Below, in pieces: positions 52,636 through 61,579 of a DNA stretch of 64,000 nt (the stretch's first letter is position 1; the number at the start of each line of letters is the position of its first letter). Source of the stretch: Streptomyces sp. NBC_00510 (lineage in GTDB: Bacteria; Actinomycetota; Actinomycetes; Streptomycetales; Streptomycetaceae); contig CP107851.1 of NCBI GenBank assembly GCA_036013505.1, positions 1,178,001 through 1,242,000 of the forward strand. Direction: 5' to 3'. The notes beneath the pieces are model-generated. The model made no database searches. It had not been told where the DNA came from and saw only the letters and a program-made list of their open reading frames with translations. Position numbers and translations under genes: made by a program.

Positions 52636-54038
52636 TCTGTCACCGCGGCGGGGGCGCGCTGCTCGTACCAGCGCTGATCGCTCTCCAGCTGAGCGGCGAG
52701 CGAGATCAGCAGGGGCTCGCTGTGGGCCGGACCGAGGAGCTGGGCGCCCACCGGCAGGCCGTCGCCGAAGCCCGCCGGGACGCTGATGCCGGGCCAGCCG
52801 AGCACGTTCCACGGCCAGGCGTACGGACAGGCCGCGATCACCGCCTGGTCGGTCCGCCGCCCGGACAGCCCCGTCATGGCGCCGACGGCCGGGGGCGGGG
52901 TGGCGGTGGCGGGGGTGAGGAGCACGTCGAAGCGGGAGAAGATCTCCCCGATCCTGCGGTGCTGGCCGCCCTCCGCGCGGCGGGCGCGGCGCAGGGCGGT
53001 CCCGGCGAGCAGGCGCCCGTTCCGGGAGGCGGTCAGGGTGCGGGGGTCGAGAAGCGTACGGTCCGGGACACGTTCGCTCCACTGGCTGATGCCGGCGAAC
53101 GCGCGGGGCAGGAAGCTCAGTCCGATCAGGCCGTAGCGCGGCTCGGCCTCCTCCACGTCGTGGCCCAGCCGGGCGAGGGCGTCGGCCAGGTCCCCGAGCG
53201 CGCGGCGCACGGACGGGTGGAGCGGGGCGCGGGCGGCGACGAACGGGGGCCGCCAGGACACCGCGATCCGCAGCCGGCCCGGTTCGCGCCCGGCCGCCTC
53301 GACGGCGGCGATGACCGGGGGCCGGTGGAGGTCGCCCGGGTGCTGTCCGGCGGCGGCGTCCAGCAGCAGCGCCGCGTCGCCAACGGTGCGGGCGAGCGGG
53401 CCGTTGACGGTCAGTCCGTGGAAGGACTCGGCGTCGGGCCAGGTGGAGACCCGGCCACGCTGCGGCTTGATGCCCACCAGACGCGTCCACGCCGCGGGGA
53501 TGCGGACCGAACCCGCCCCGTCCGAGCCCAGCGCCCCGGCCACCACCCCGGCGGCCACCGCCGCCGCGGCGCCGCCGGAGGAACCCCCGGGCGTGTGCCC
53601 GAGGTCCCACGGGTTGCGGGTGGCGCCGAAGGCGGGGCCCTCGGTGAACGGCCACTGCCCCAGCTCACAGGTGTTGGTCTTGCCGACGACGATCGCGCCG
53701 GCCGCGCGCAGCCGCCGTACCGCCTCGCCGTCCTCGGACTTGGCCGGGAAGACCCCGGCGCAGCCGAACGCGGTCGGTTCGCCCGCCAGGTCCGTGTCGT
53801 CCTTGATCGCGACGGGGACGCCCAGCAGCGGCAGCCGCTCGCCCCGCTCCAGCCGCCGGTCGGCCTCCTCGGCCTCCGCCAGGGCGGCCTCGGCGCGAAC
53901 GCGGCGGAAGGCGTTGACGGTCGGCTGGGTGGCGTCGATGCGGTCGAGCGTCACGCGCACCAGCTCCGCCGCGGTGACTTCGCCTTCGCGCAGCGCCCGG
54001 GCCTGCGCCGCCAGACCCTCGGTACGGGCAGTGGACAC
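52632..54038 (-). CDS. amidase signature family enzyme
   Basis: A 468-residue amidase with the complete triad: K79 in VAIKDD, S154 in GGSSGG and nucleophile S177 in DGAGSVRIP. It should hydrolyse an amide of unknown structure in the cytosol. It is the first gene of a leftward operon with TetR, transcribed away from the SDR at 54094 across a palindromic operator. The SDR and amidase may act on the same compound. Confidence 0.93.
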   Translation of the reverse strand: MSTARTEGLAAQARALREGEVTAAELVRVTLDRIDATQPTVNAFRRVRAEAALAEAEEADRRLERGERLPLLGVPVAIKDDTDLAGEPTAFGCAGVFPAKSEDGEAVRRLRAAGAIVVGKTNTCELGQWPFTEGPAFGATRNPWDLGHTPGGSSGGAAAAVAAGVVAGALGSDGAGSVRIPAAWTRLVGIKPQRGRVSTWPDAESFHGLTVNGPLARTVGDAALLLDAAAGQHPGDLHRPPVIAAVEAAGREPGRLRIAVSWRPPFVAARAPLHPSVRRALGDLADALARLGHDVEEAEPRYGLIGLSFLPRAFAGISQWSERVPDRTLLDPRTLTASRNGRLLAGTALRRARRAEGGQHRRIGEIFSRFDVLLTPATATPPPAVGAMTGLSGRRTDQAVIAACPYAWPWNVLGWPGISVPAGFGDGLPVGAQLLGPAHSEPLLISLAAQLESDQRWYEQRAPAAVTE

Positions 54039-54058
54039 GGCCGCCCCCTCTCCCTATT

Positions 54059-54074
54059 GTTCGTTCGAACGAAC
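54059..54074. promoter_or_regulatory. perfect 16-bp TetR operator
   Basis: GTTCGTTCGAACGAAC is fully palindromic and lies 20 bases from each flanking start (amidase and SDR). Most probably the binding site of the TetR protein encoded at 52057. Confidence 0.8.
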
Positions 54075-54093
54075 GAGACGGGAGGTTAGACGG

Positions 54094-54888
54094 ATGCGCA
54101 TCGCCGGTGCAACTGTTCTGCTCACCGGTGCCACGGGTGGGCTCGGCCAGGACATGGCACGCGAACTCGCCGCCAGGGGCGCGCGGTTGACCCTCAGCGG
54201 GCGCCGCGCCGACGTCCTCGAACCCCTGGCCAAGAGCCTGGACGCGAGGGCCGTCCCCGCCGACCTCGCGGACCGCGCCGACGTGGAGCGGCTGGCCGCC
54301 GAGTGCGCCGGCGTCGACGTCCTCGTGGCCAACGCCGCCCTGCCGAGCAGCGGCGAGCTGCTGGACTACTCCCCCGACCAGCTCGACCGCGCCCTGATGG
54401 TGAACCTGCGGGCACCGGTCCTGCTGGCGCGGCTGCTGGCGCCGGCCATGGTCGAGGCCGGGCGGGGCCACATCGTCCTCATCGGCTCGCTGTCCGGCAA
54501 GGCCGCCTCGCGGTCCACCTCCCTGTACAGCGCGACCAAGTTCGGCCTCCGCGGCTTCGCCCACGGCTTCCGCGAGGACCTGCACGGCACCGGTGTCGGG
54601 GTGTCACTGGTCCAGCCCGGATTCGTCCGGGACGCGGGCATGTTCGCCGACACCGGTGCCAAGGCGCCCGCCGGGGCACGTACCGTGACCCCGCGCCAGG
54701 TCACGGCGGGGGTCGTCCGGGCCGTCGAACGCAACCTCGGCGAGGTGAACGTGGCCCCGCCCGAGCTGCGCCTGCTCAGCGCCGTCGCCGGACAGTTCCC
54801 GGTGTTCGCCGCCCGCGTCCAGCGGCTCAGCGGATCCGCCGAGCGTGCGACGCGGGACATCGTGACCGCGCAACGACACCGCCGCTGA
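54094..54888 (+). CDS. SDR family oxidoreductase
   Basis: A 264-residue short-chain dehydrogenase: TGATGGLG motif near residue 12, VANAA near residue 75, catalytic YSATK near residue 147 and an extended C-terminal part (VNVAPPELRLLSAVAGQFPVFAARVQRLSGSAER) seen in actinobacterial lipid- and xenobiotic-metabolism SDRs. ATG 54094 has GGAGGT upstream. It shares a promoter region with the amidase-TetR operon. Confidence 0.92.
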   Translation: MRIAGATVLLTGATGGLGQDMARELAARGARLTLSGRRADVLEPLAKSLDARAVPADLADRADVERLAAECAGVDVLVANAALPSSGELLDYSPDQLDRALMVNLRAPVLLARLLAPAMVEAGRGHIVLIGSLSGKAASRSTSLYSATKFGLRGFAHGFREDLHGTGVGVSLVQPGFVRDAGMFADTGAKAPAGARTVTPRQVTAGVVRAVERNLGEVNVAPPELRLLSAVAGQFPVFAARVQRLSGSAERATRDIVTAQRHRR

Positions 54889-54981
54889 GCGGCCGTCCGC
54901 CGCAGGCCGGAAACGTGCGCGCCGCTGCCGGACGGCGCGGCCGCCGTACGGGTGCGGCACCGCGCGGCACGACCGGGCGGT

Positions 54982-55959
54982 TCACATCTGCGGGTACCGG
55001 CGCCGCCGCCAGGTCCACGCCACCGCGGCGGCCGCCGCCGCCCAGCCGAAGAGCACCAGGTACGGGAAGGCGTACTGGTTCTCGGCGAAGTAGATCGCGT
55101 TGTGCTGGGCGTTGACCGAGGCCCCGGGCGGCAGCCAGCGGCCGACGGCCCCCAGCGGCTCGGGCAGCAGCAGCCAGGACACCGCCCCACCCGAGGACGG
55201 GTTGCCGAGCAGCACCATGAGCAACCACGTCGGCAGGATCGCCCACTTGCCGAACAGCATGTAGAACGCCGTGAACACCAGCCCCGAGGTCACCATCGTG
55301 AGGGTCAGGATCGCCCAGGACTGGAGGAAGGGCAGCCGCAGCACGTGCAGCCCCCAGTCCACCACCGCGACGATGGACAGGCTTCCGAGCACGGAATACG
55401 CGACGATCGTCAGGAAACGCTCCAGCGGCCTGAGCTCCGACGCGTGCACGGTCAGCTGCACCGCGCCGAGGAAGCCCACGATGACCGCGGCGAGCGTGAT
55501 GTAGAAGATCGCGAGTCCCTGCGGGTCGCCGGGCTGCAGCGGTCTGAGGTCGCCGAGGCTCAGCCGCACCCCGGCCTGCGCGGCCGCCACCGGGGCGGCC
55601 GCCGCCAGCACGCGCGCCACCGAGGCCCCCGCGGCCGGCACCAGGTCGAACGAGACGGCGCCGCCCCCGGCCTTGGTCTGCGCCACGGCGAACACATGCT
55701 GCCGGTCGACGGCGTCGACGGCGGCCGCCCGCGTGGCGAAGCGGCGCTGCACCAGTTCGGTGCTCAGGCCCGAGTCCATGCCCGCCACGAACTTCTGCAG
55801 CTGGGGGGAGTCGTCCACGACGCCGATCGGGACGTGATGCGGTGTCGGATGCGCCATGGCGAAGCTGTACGAACCGGCGAACAGCCCCGCGCCCACCGCC
55901 AGGAGCAGGACGATGACCACGGCCGGCCGGAAACGTGACAGCCCGGAGGGGGCAGTCAT
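54982..55959 (-). CDS. ABC-2/YhgE-like multispanning membrane protein
   Basis: A 325-residue membrane protein: one N-terminal helix, a soluble extracytoplasmic domain of about 130 residues (HVPIGVVDDSPQLQKFVAGMDSGL), then about five C-terminal helices ending in a basic tail (WRRRRYPQM). The layout matches YhgE/Pip and ABC-2-type permeases, but no ATPase gene is adjacent. ATG 55959 follows GAGGGTAAG. Export or secretion-related role is possible; not certain. Confidence 0.7.
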   Translation of the reverse strand: MTAPSGLSRFRPAVVIVLLLAVGAGLFAGSYSFAMAHPTPHHVPIGVVDDSPQLQKFVAGMDSGLSTELVQRRFATRAAAVDAVDRQHVFAVAQTKAGGGAVSFDLVPAAGASVARVLAAAAPVAAAQAGVRLSLGDLRPLQPGDPQGLAIFYITLAAVIVGFLGAVQLTVHASELRPLERFLTIVAYSVLGSLSIVAVVDWGLHVLRLPFLQSWAILTLTMVTSGLVFTAFYMLFGKWAILPTWLLMVLLGNPSSGGAVSWLLLPEPLGAVGRWLPPGASVNAQHNAIYFAENQYAFPYLVLFGWAAAAAAVAWTWRRRRYPQM

Positions 55960-56134
55960 CGGCTTACCCTCATCGCGCCCTCCGAAAGGCCGAGGCCCGT
56001 CCCCGGCGGCTTCGCGGCACGGCCGGGGGTGCGGGGCGAACCCGCCGCCCAAGTTACTGCCGGTGATCCACCCCCGCTACCTGACGGGACGTGGGCCCGG
56101 CGCACCGGAGTGGCGGGCCCGGCGAGCCGTCCGG

Positions 56135-57061
56135 TCACACGGCGGCGGCCTCCAGGGCGCGGACGACCCAGTCGAGGACGGGCCCGCGGCTCTCCAGGAC
56201 GGGCCAGCCGTTGACCACCGCGAGCAGCCGGGCGTACCGCTCCCGGCGCGGGTCGGACGCCGTCCGCAGACGGGTCAGCAGCCGTCGCCGGAGCTCGGTG
56301 CCGTCCGCGGCGCCGAGGAGGTCCGCGTACTCCGCGGCGACGGCCGCGACGACCGTACGCGCCCGGTCGGAGGCGGGGTCGACACCGGCGGCCACGGCGG
56401 AGCCGACCCGCTCGCCGACCGACGCGACGACGTCGCGGCGCGGCGACGTGGTCCCGGCTCGGGCACGGTCGGCCGCGTGCTCCCCGGCCATCCGGCGCAT
56501 CGTGGCCCGGAAGCCGGGGTCCCGCGACAGTTCGGCGAGCTCCACCCACGCCTGGACCTGGTCCGGCTCGGGGTCCTCGGGCAGCGCCGGGGTGAGGGAG
56601 CGGCGCAGGCCCGCGAGCGCGGGGGCGTCGGCGAAGTCACCGGGTCCGCCGAGGACGGCGTCGAGGAAGTCGTCGATGAGCCGTCCGCGTTCCGCCGCGG
56701 ACAGCCTGGCCAGTTCGTGCATGAGCTCCGTCTCCTCCGGGGTGGACCCGCGCCGGGCCACGGCCGTCAGCACCGCGCGCCGCAGCCGCAACGTGCGGAT
56801 CTGCGCCTCCAGGGCCGCGGCGTGGGCCGCCGCGACCTCGGGCAGGGACAGCTCCCGGTCCACGACCCGCCGGATCGTGGCCAGGTCGAGTCCCAGCTCT
56901 CGCAGGGTCCGCACGAGTTCCAGCCAGGCCAGGGCCTCGTCGCCGTAGCGACGGTAGCCGGCCGGACTGCGGCCGGCCGGTGTCACGATCCCCCGGTCGG
57001 AGTAGAAGCGGATGGTCTTGACCGTCAGCCCGGTGCGCCGGGCCAGGTCACCGATCGATTG
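56135..57061 (-). pseudogene. MerR family regulator lacking its start codon
   Basis: The body is a MerR-type regulator: after QSIGDLARRTGLTVKTIRFYSDRGIVTPAGRSPAGYRRY (winged HTH) comes a long coiled linker (LELVRTLRELGLDLATIRRVVDRELSLPEVAAAHAAALEAQIRTLRLRRAVL) and a C-terminal domain of unknown ligand. The frame reads on upstream through the region between the gene and tnpB without any ATG, GTG or TTG near the expected N-terminus; the first usable start (GTG 56986) lies inside the HTH. The gene apparently lost its first codons to the adjacent IS element and is probably not expressed normally. Confidence 0.75.
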
Positions 57062-58545
57062 GCGTCCTCGCCGTCCCGGAGACGACGATTCCCGCCTACC
57101 GTGCCGTGATGGGCTGTGGTGTCGGGTGGGTTCCCGCTTCGTTGCGCGGTGCCGGGACGAGTCCTGGTCTTATCTGCGCTCCACGGGCTGACACGGCCAG
57201 TCCGGCCGCCTTGGCGACGTTGACCGCCGCGTTCACATCCCGGTCCAGAACCGCCCCACATGCCCCGCAGGTCCAGATGCGGACGTGCAGCGGTTTGGGG
57301 CCGTCCTTGACGCCGCACTGCGAGCACACCTGAGACGTGGGCTCGAAGCGGCCGATCCGGATGAAGGTGCGCCCGTACCGGACGGCCTTGTACTCCAGCA
57401 TCGCCACGAACGCCGACCATCCGGCGTCGTGGACGGACTTGGCCAGGCGCGTGCGGGCGAGTCCCTTGACCGCCAGGTCCTCCACGGCCACCGCTTGGTT
57501 CTCGCGGATCAGCCTCGTGGAGAGCTGGTGGTGGAACTCGCGGCGCGCGTCGGCTTCACAGGCGTGTGCCCGTGCGACGCGGATCCTGGCCTTGTCTCGG
57601 TTCTTGCTGCCCTTCTCCTTGCGGGACAGGGCGCGCTGCGCCTTCTTCAGGCGCTTCTCGGCCCGGCGCAGGAAGCGCGGGCTGTCGATCTTCGTGCCGT
57701 CGGACAGGACCGCAAAGTGTCCCAGCCCCAGATCGATCCCGACCTCGGGCGTCGCCTCCGGCAGCATCTCCGACGGGCCGGTCTCCACCACGAACGACGC
57801 GAAGTACCGGCCCGCACTGTCCTTAACCACCGTCACCGAGGACGGCACCGAAGGCAGCGGCCGCGACCACTTCACCTTGAGATCGCCGATCTTCGGCAGC
57901 CGCAATTTCCCGCCCGCCGTGATGGACCAACGGGCGTTCGCGGTAAACCGGACAGCCTGCCGGGTGTCCTTCCGCGACTTGAAACGGGGCGCGCCCATGC
58001 GGGGACGTTTGCCCTTCAACCCATCGAAGAAGTTCCGGTACGCCGCATCCAGGTCCCGCAGAGACTGCTGCAGCACGACCGCCGAAACCTCGCCGAGCCA
58101 CGCCCGATTCGGGGTGTTCTTCGCCTCGGTGATCAGCGCCTTCGACAGGTCCCCGGTCTTCGGGAACGGCAGCCCCTCACTACGAGCAGTCTCCCGAGCC
58201 CGCAGTGCGTCGTTGTAGACCACCCGCGCACACCCGAACGCCCGTGCCAACGCGACGCACTGACCGGCACTCGGGTACAGACGGAAGCTGTACCGAAGCT
58301 GCACCCCGATCACGCTACACAACTCCGATATCGATCAGAACACCCGCACGAACCGTCGCCTCCTCTTCTCCTGCTTGCCACGTCGTTTCCGGACTCCGCC
58401 AAAGGACACCTCCCGACCGGCGGTCCAGCTCCTAGGTACACATCGCCGGATCGGCCCACGACGCGCCTCTCAAGATCGCCAACAGCGCATCGCGCAGTGA
58501 AGAACCGCTCTGATCCCGGGTGACGCGACAGCGCACACCCGTGCA
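57062..58545 (-). mobile_element. tnpB-only IS605/IS1341-type element (ends approximate)
   Basis: The element carries a complete tnpB and no tnpA transposase, so it depends on a TnpA elsewhere. The right end lies between the tnpB stop (57096) and the first MerR-like codons (about 57061). The left end is somewhere in 58323-58577, beyond the GMC gene stop; I could not define it. Subterminal hairpins are likely in the GC-rich flanks. Its insertion explains why the MerR gene has no start. Confidence 0.65.
57096..58313 (-). CDS. tnpB: TnpB RNA-guided nuclease of an IS605-type element
   Basis: A 405-residue TnpB with an intact RuvC-like site: D194 in GIDLGLGHFAVLS, E278 in AVEDLAVKGL and the D of DRDVNAAVNVA near 359. 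A zinc ribbon is formed by CSQCG (C330/C333) and CGACG (C349/C352). The N-terminal LRYSFRLYPSAGQCVALARAFGCARVVYNDAL is the usual TnpB opening. GTG 58313 has GGAG 9 bases upstream; GTG 58304 is an alternative. TnpB cuts DNA matching an omega RNA whose scaffold comes from the element's right end. Confidence 0.92.
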   Translation of the reverse strand: MIGVQLRYSFRLYPSAGQCVALARAFGCARVVYNDALRARETARSEGLPFPKTGDLSKALITEAKNTPNRAWLGEVSAVVLQQSLRDLDAAYRNFFDGLKGKRPRMGAPRFKSRKDTRQAVRFTANARWSITAGGKLRLPKIGDLKVKWSRPLPSVPSSVTVVKDSAGRYFASFVVETGPSEMLPEATPEVGIDLGLGHFAVLSDGTKIDSPRFLRRAEKRLKKAQRALSRKEKGSKNRDKARIRVARAHACEADARREFHHQLSTRLIRENQAVAVEDLAVKGLARTRLAKSVHDAGWSAFVAMLEYKAVRYGRTFIRIGRFEPTSQVCSQCGVKDGPKPLHVRIWTCGACGAVLDRDVNAAVNVAKAAGLAVSARGAQIRPGLVPAPRNEAGTHPTPQPITAR

Positions 58546-58577
58546 TACGCTTCTCTTCCGTCTCCCTTTGGGGAGGC
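58323..58577. other. 255-bp left flank of tnpB
   Basis: No gene. It should contain the left end of the element, the insertion junction, and perhaps the lost promoter and start of the MerR gene; an ATG on the minus strand at 58545 with GGAAGAGAAG upstream is one candidate start. A small hairpin (CTCCC-TTTG-GGGAG, 58562-58575) adjoins the GMC stop. Confidence 0.35.
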
Positions 58578-60227
58578 TCAAGCCCCCGCGCGGGCCGCGA
58601 CGGCACGGGCCGCCGCCGCGATGTCGCCCCCGCGGGTCGCGCCGGTGAGCGGATCGCTCGGCGCGTAGCGCACGGCGACGCCGTACTGGGCGCAGCGGGC
58701 GGCGATGGCGGGGCAGGCACGTTCCGCGAGGGCCGCGATGGTCAGGGAGGGGTTGACGGTGAGGGAGGTGGGGACGGCCGCACCGTCCGTCACGAAGAGG
58801 CCGGGGTGGGTGCGCAGCTCGTTGAGCTCGGTCAGCGCGGAGATCGCGGCGGAGTCGCCGAGCCGGCAGGAGGCGAGGGGGTGGGCGGTCACCGTGCCCG
58901 CCACGTCCTCGCTCCACGGGCGGACGGTGGCGAGGCCGTCCCGTTCCAGCACCGCCCGCGCGTGGGTGTCGGCCTCGGACCAGCCGCGCCGCGTGCCGGC
59001 CGTCGGTGCGAACCGCATGGTGCCGAGGCCCAGCCCGTTGGCCAGACGGGTGAAACTGCCGGTGAGGGGCGGCACGCCGAAGCTGCCCTCGGCCTCGTCC
59101 TCGGTCATGGCGAGCACGGTGAGCCAGGAGCGCCAGCGGGCCCGCATCTGCTTCTTGGCGACGCCCGACCAGCGCCCACCGGCGGTCTGCGCGAGGGAGT
59201 TGGTGACGGTCGGGAAGTAGATCTGCTGGAGGGTGAAGCGGGAGAACTCCGGCGCCCGGGCGTCGAGGCGGTCGAAGGACGCCGCGGTGATCGGCATCCC
59301 TATGTGCAGCGCCTCGTACGCCACCGTCGCGCTGCGCGCCAGCCCGAGCAGGGAGCGGACCTTGCCCTCGTCCAGCTCCGCGACGCTGACCCGGTCGCCG
59401 TTGCCGGAGAAGTAGCCGCCGACGGCCGGCGGGACTCCCCCCAGGGCGAGCGCCGAGCGCTGCAGCAGGACCGGTGTGCCGACCGCGCCCGCGGCCAGTA
59501 CCAAGACCTTGGTGTGGAGGGTGCCCGCGCCGGTGGGGCAGGTGTAGTCCGCCGGGTCGACGGTGGTGTAGTCGACGGCGTAGCGGTATCCGGGCACCGT
59601 GGACGGGCGGATCAGCTGCACCTCGTGCAGGGGGCGGATCTCGGCGCCGTGGGCCTCCGCGGCCGGCAGGTAGTTGAGCAGCATGGAGCGCTTGGCGCCG
59701 AAGCGGCAGCCCGAGAGCATCCAGTTGCAGTCGGTGCAGCGGGCCCGGTCGACGGCGACGGGCACCGGGTTGCAGGTGTGCCCGGCGCGGTCGCAGGCGG
59801 CGGCCAGCACGCCGCCCGCGTACGAGACGTCGGGCCAGTCGAGCTTCGTCACGGGCAGGGCCTGCTCGACCTGCTCGTACCAGGGGTCGAGGGCGGCGCG
59901 GCTGAGGGAGGCGGGCCACAGCCGCCGTCCGGACGCGTCGCGCCGGTCGAAGACGAAGGACGGCGCGCGCAGCGACGCGGCGAAGTAGACGACGCTGCCG
60001 CCGCCCACGCAGTTGCCCGCGACGACCGAGATGCCGTCGCCCTTGATCACGTCGACGATGCGGGGATACGCGCCCAGGTCGAGGTCGTGGGTGAAGTCCT
60101 CGGTGGCCAGTCGCGGTCCGCGTTCGAGGACGGTGACCCGGGCTCCCGCGGCGGCGAGGTGGTAGGCGGGTATCGCGCCGCCGAAGCCGCTGCCGATGAC
60201 GAGGACATCGGTGGTCTGGGGGCTCAT
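58578..60227 (-). CDS. GMC family FAD-dependent oxidoreductase (cholesterol-oxidase-like)
   Basis: A 549-residue flavoenzyme of the GMC family. FAD binding begins at GSGFGG (residues 12-17), followed by VLERGP, CVGGGSVVYFAASLR near residue 73, a cysteine-rich CTDCNWMLSGCRFGAKRSM region near 170, and a C-terminal HPLASCRLG and FVTDGAAVPTSLTVNPSLTIAALAER, the FAD-contact segment. It probably oxidises an alcohol or sterol. No signal peptide is visible, but it overlaps the Tat-signal DUF5987 gene by ATGA, as in membrane-bound sugar dehydrogenases whose catalytic subunit is exported with the small subunit. Confidence 0.9.
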   Translation of the reverse strand: MSPQTTDVLVIGSGFGGAIPAYHLAAAGARVTVLERGPRLATEDFTHDLDLGAYPRIVDVIKGDGISVVAGNCVGGGSVVYFAASLRAPSFVFDRRDASGRRLWPASLSRAALDPWYEQVEQALPVTKLDWPDVSYAGGVLAAACDRAGHTCNPVPVAVDRARCTDCNWMLSGCRFGAKRSMLLNYLPAAEAHGAEIRPLHEVQLIRPSTVPGYRYAVDYTTVDPADYTCPTGAGTLHTKVLVLAAGAVGTPVLLQRSALALGGVPPAVGGYFSGNGDRVSVAELDEGKVRSLLGLARSATVAYEALHIGMPITAASFDRLDARAPEFSRFTLQQIYFPTVTNSLAQTAGGRWSGVAKKQMRARWRSWLTVLAMTEDEAEGSFGVPPLTGSFTRLANGLGLGTMRFAPTAGTRRGWSEADTHARAVLERDGLATVRPWSEDVAGTVTAHPLASCRLGDSAAISALTELNELRTHPGLFVTDGAAVPTSLTVNPSLTIAALAERACPAIAARCAQYGVAVRYAPSDPLTGATRGGDIAAAARAVAARAGA

Positions 60228-60898
60228 GCGGGGCTCCCGGAGGGGGTGGTCGCGGGGTGCGGCTCGGCGAGGGCCGTGCCGTAGGAGTGGGACGGGTAGC
60301 GCCACAGGCCGTCGGCGTCGGGCTGCGGGAAGCCGGTCCAGACCAGACCGGGGTGGCCCTCTGCGAGGGCCTGCGCGGTGTGGCGGTGGGCGGCGGTGTC
60401 GAAGGCCAGGCCGACGAGGAAGGCGAGCAGTTGCCAGATCGGGCGGTCCAGGTCGTCGGCCCGGAAGAGCCCGGTGACCAGGGTGGTGCGGTGGTCGAAG
60501 GAGAGGCCGACGAAAGGCGGGCGGTCGAGCGGGAGCAGGATGAGCCGGCTGATCGCGTAGGCGGTGGCGCGGGCGTCCAGCAGCGCCGCGATGCCCGGCA
60601 GGAGCGGGTTCAGCGGGAGGTCGGGCGAGGTGAGCAGGGTGATGACGCCGGCCTGTACGGCGCCCGGGCCGGAGGCGGCACCGGCGATGGCGCGGTCGGA
60701 GGGGGAACGTCGTTCCCCCGGCACGAGGGTGTCGGCGAAGGCCTCCAGGGTGGAGACCGGCCAGGAGCCGAGCGTGGCGGCCGCGGCGGGAGCGGCCGCG
60801 GCGGGAGCCGCCATCGTGCCCAGTGCGGGCAGGGCGGCAACGGCGGCGGCCAGACCGCGCAGCATGGCGCGCCGGTCGATGCCGGGGAGCGGCTCCAT
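60224..60898 (-). CDS. DUF5987 family protein with Tat-type signal
   Basis: A 224-residue protein. Its N-terminus (GIDRRAMLRGLAAAVAALPALGTMAAPAAAA) carries a twin-arginine motif (R9 R10) and an AxA cleavage site. The mature part (LEAFADTLVPG, VGLAFDTAAHRHTAQALAEGHPGLVWTGFP) resembles the small subunit of gluconate 2-dehydrogenase-like enzymes. It overlaps the GMC gene and should escort the flavoprotein through the Tat system. Substrate unknown. Confidence 0.8.
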   Translation of the reverse strand: MEPLPGIDRRAMLRGLAAAVAALPALGTMAAPAAAAPAAAATLGSWPVSTLEAFADTLVPGERRSPSDRAIAGAASGPGAVQAGVITLLTSPDLPLNPLLPGIAALLDARATAYAISRLILLPLDRPPFVGLSFDHRTTLVTGLFRADDLDRPIWQLLAFLVGLAFDTAAHRHTAQALAEGHPGLVWTGFPQPDADGLWRYPSHSYGTALAEPHPATTPSGSPA

Positions 60899-60901
60899 CG
60901 G

Positions 60902-61483
60902 CTACCACCCCGCGCACAGGAGGCTGAAGGGCAGCGTGACGGAGAGCCCGCTCTCGCCGGCCTCGTCCCCGTACGCGTCCAGGACGTCCGCGACCTCGGG
61001 CAGTTGCGGACGCAGCGCGGCCACCAGGTCGCCGATGCCCACGGTGACCCCGTTGAGCCGGAAGTTCGTCAGGAGCATCGCCGCACGCCGGTTGCGCTTG
61101 TCGAACCAGTAGCGGCCGTCCCAGGAGACGTACGGGACCGCGCCGGTGGTGGACTGCACGCTCCAGTGGTCGCGCTGGTAGTAGCGGCACACGGGGAGGG
61201 CGAGCGCGAAGCGCGCGGGTTCGGCGAGCAGGAAGCGGACGGCGCCGCCGTTGTCGAGGGTGATGTCGCGCTTGGAGTACTCCACGCACACCGGGTCGGA
61301 CAGCCAGAGCCACGGGTCGGGGGTCTCGCCCTCCCCGTACGTGTGCCAGTCGCAGGCGGCGGCGAACGGCGGCTCGGAGTACGGGTCGGGAGCGTTGGCC
61401 GAGGCGGGGGCGGTGACGGTCGCCGCGAACAGGACGGCCGCGGCCAGGGTCAGCAGGCGTGAGGAACGGCGGAAGCGGGGCAT
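60902..61483 (-). CDS. secreted protein of unknown function, partner of the GMC operon
   Basis: A 193-residue exported protein. The signal peptide reads MPRFRRSSRLLTLAAAVLFA and is probably cleaved after ASA near residue 29. The mature domain has several aromatic residues and cysteines (CDWHTYGEGETPDPWLWLSDPVC, LPVCRYYQRDHWSVQ) and ends LLCAGW. It begins the operon followed 3 bases later by DUF5987 and then the GMC gene. A substrate-binding or structural role is inferred. Confidence 0.75.
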   Translation of the reverse strand: MPRFRRSSRLLTLAAAVLFAATVTAPASANAPDPYSEPPFAAACDWHTYGEGETPDPWLWLSDPVCVEYSKRDITLDNGGAVRFLLAEPARFALALPVCRYYQRDHWSVQSTTGAVPYVSWDGRYWFDKRNRRAAMLLTNFRLNGVTVGIGDLVAALRPQLPEVADVLDAYGDEAGESGLSVTLPFSLLCAGW

Positions 61484-61579
61484 GGGCAGACTCCGGCGGT
61501 CGTGGGGACGGGGCGTACGGGGCCTGGGCACCACGCAGGATGCCGCTGACGCGACGTCAGGGCAAGAGGTTGCACATAG

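Noticed and set aside
52632..54089. Large plus-strand frame opposite the amidase gene
   Set aside because: Composition is Gly/Arg-rich without family motifs; it mirrors the amidase, which has a complete catalytic triad.
58323..58577. Complete left end and target site of the IS605-type element
   Set aside because: No conserved terminal hairpin or target pentamer could be identified by eye, so boundaries are left approximate.
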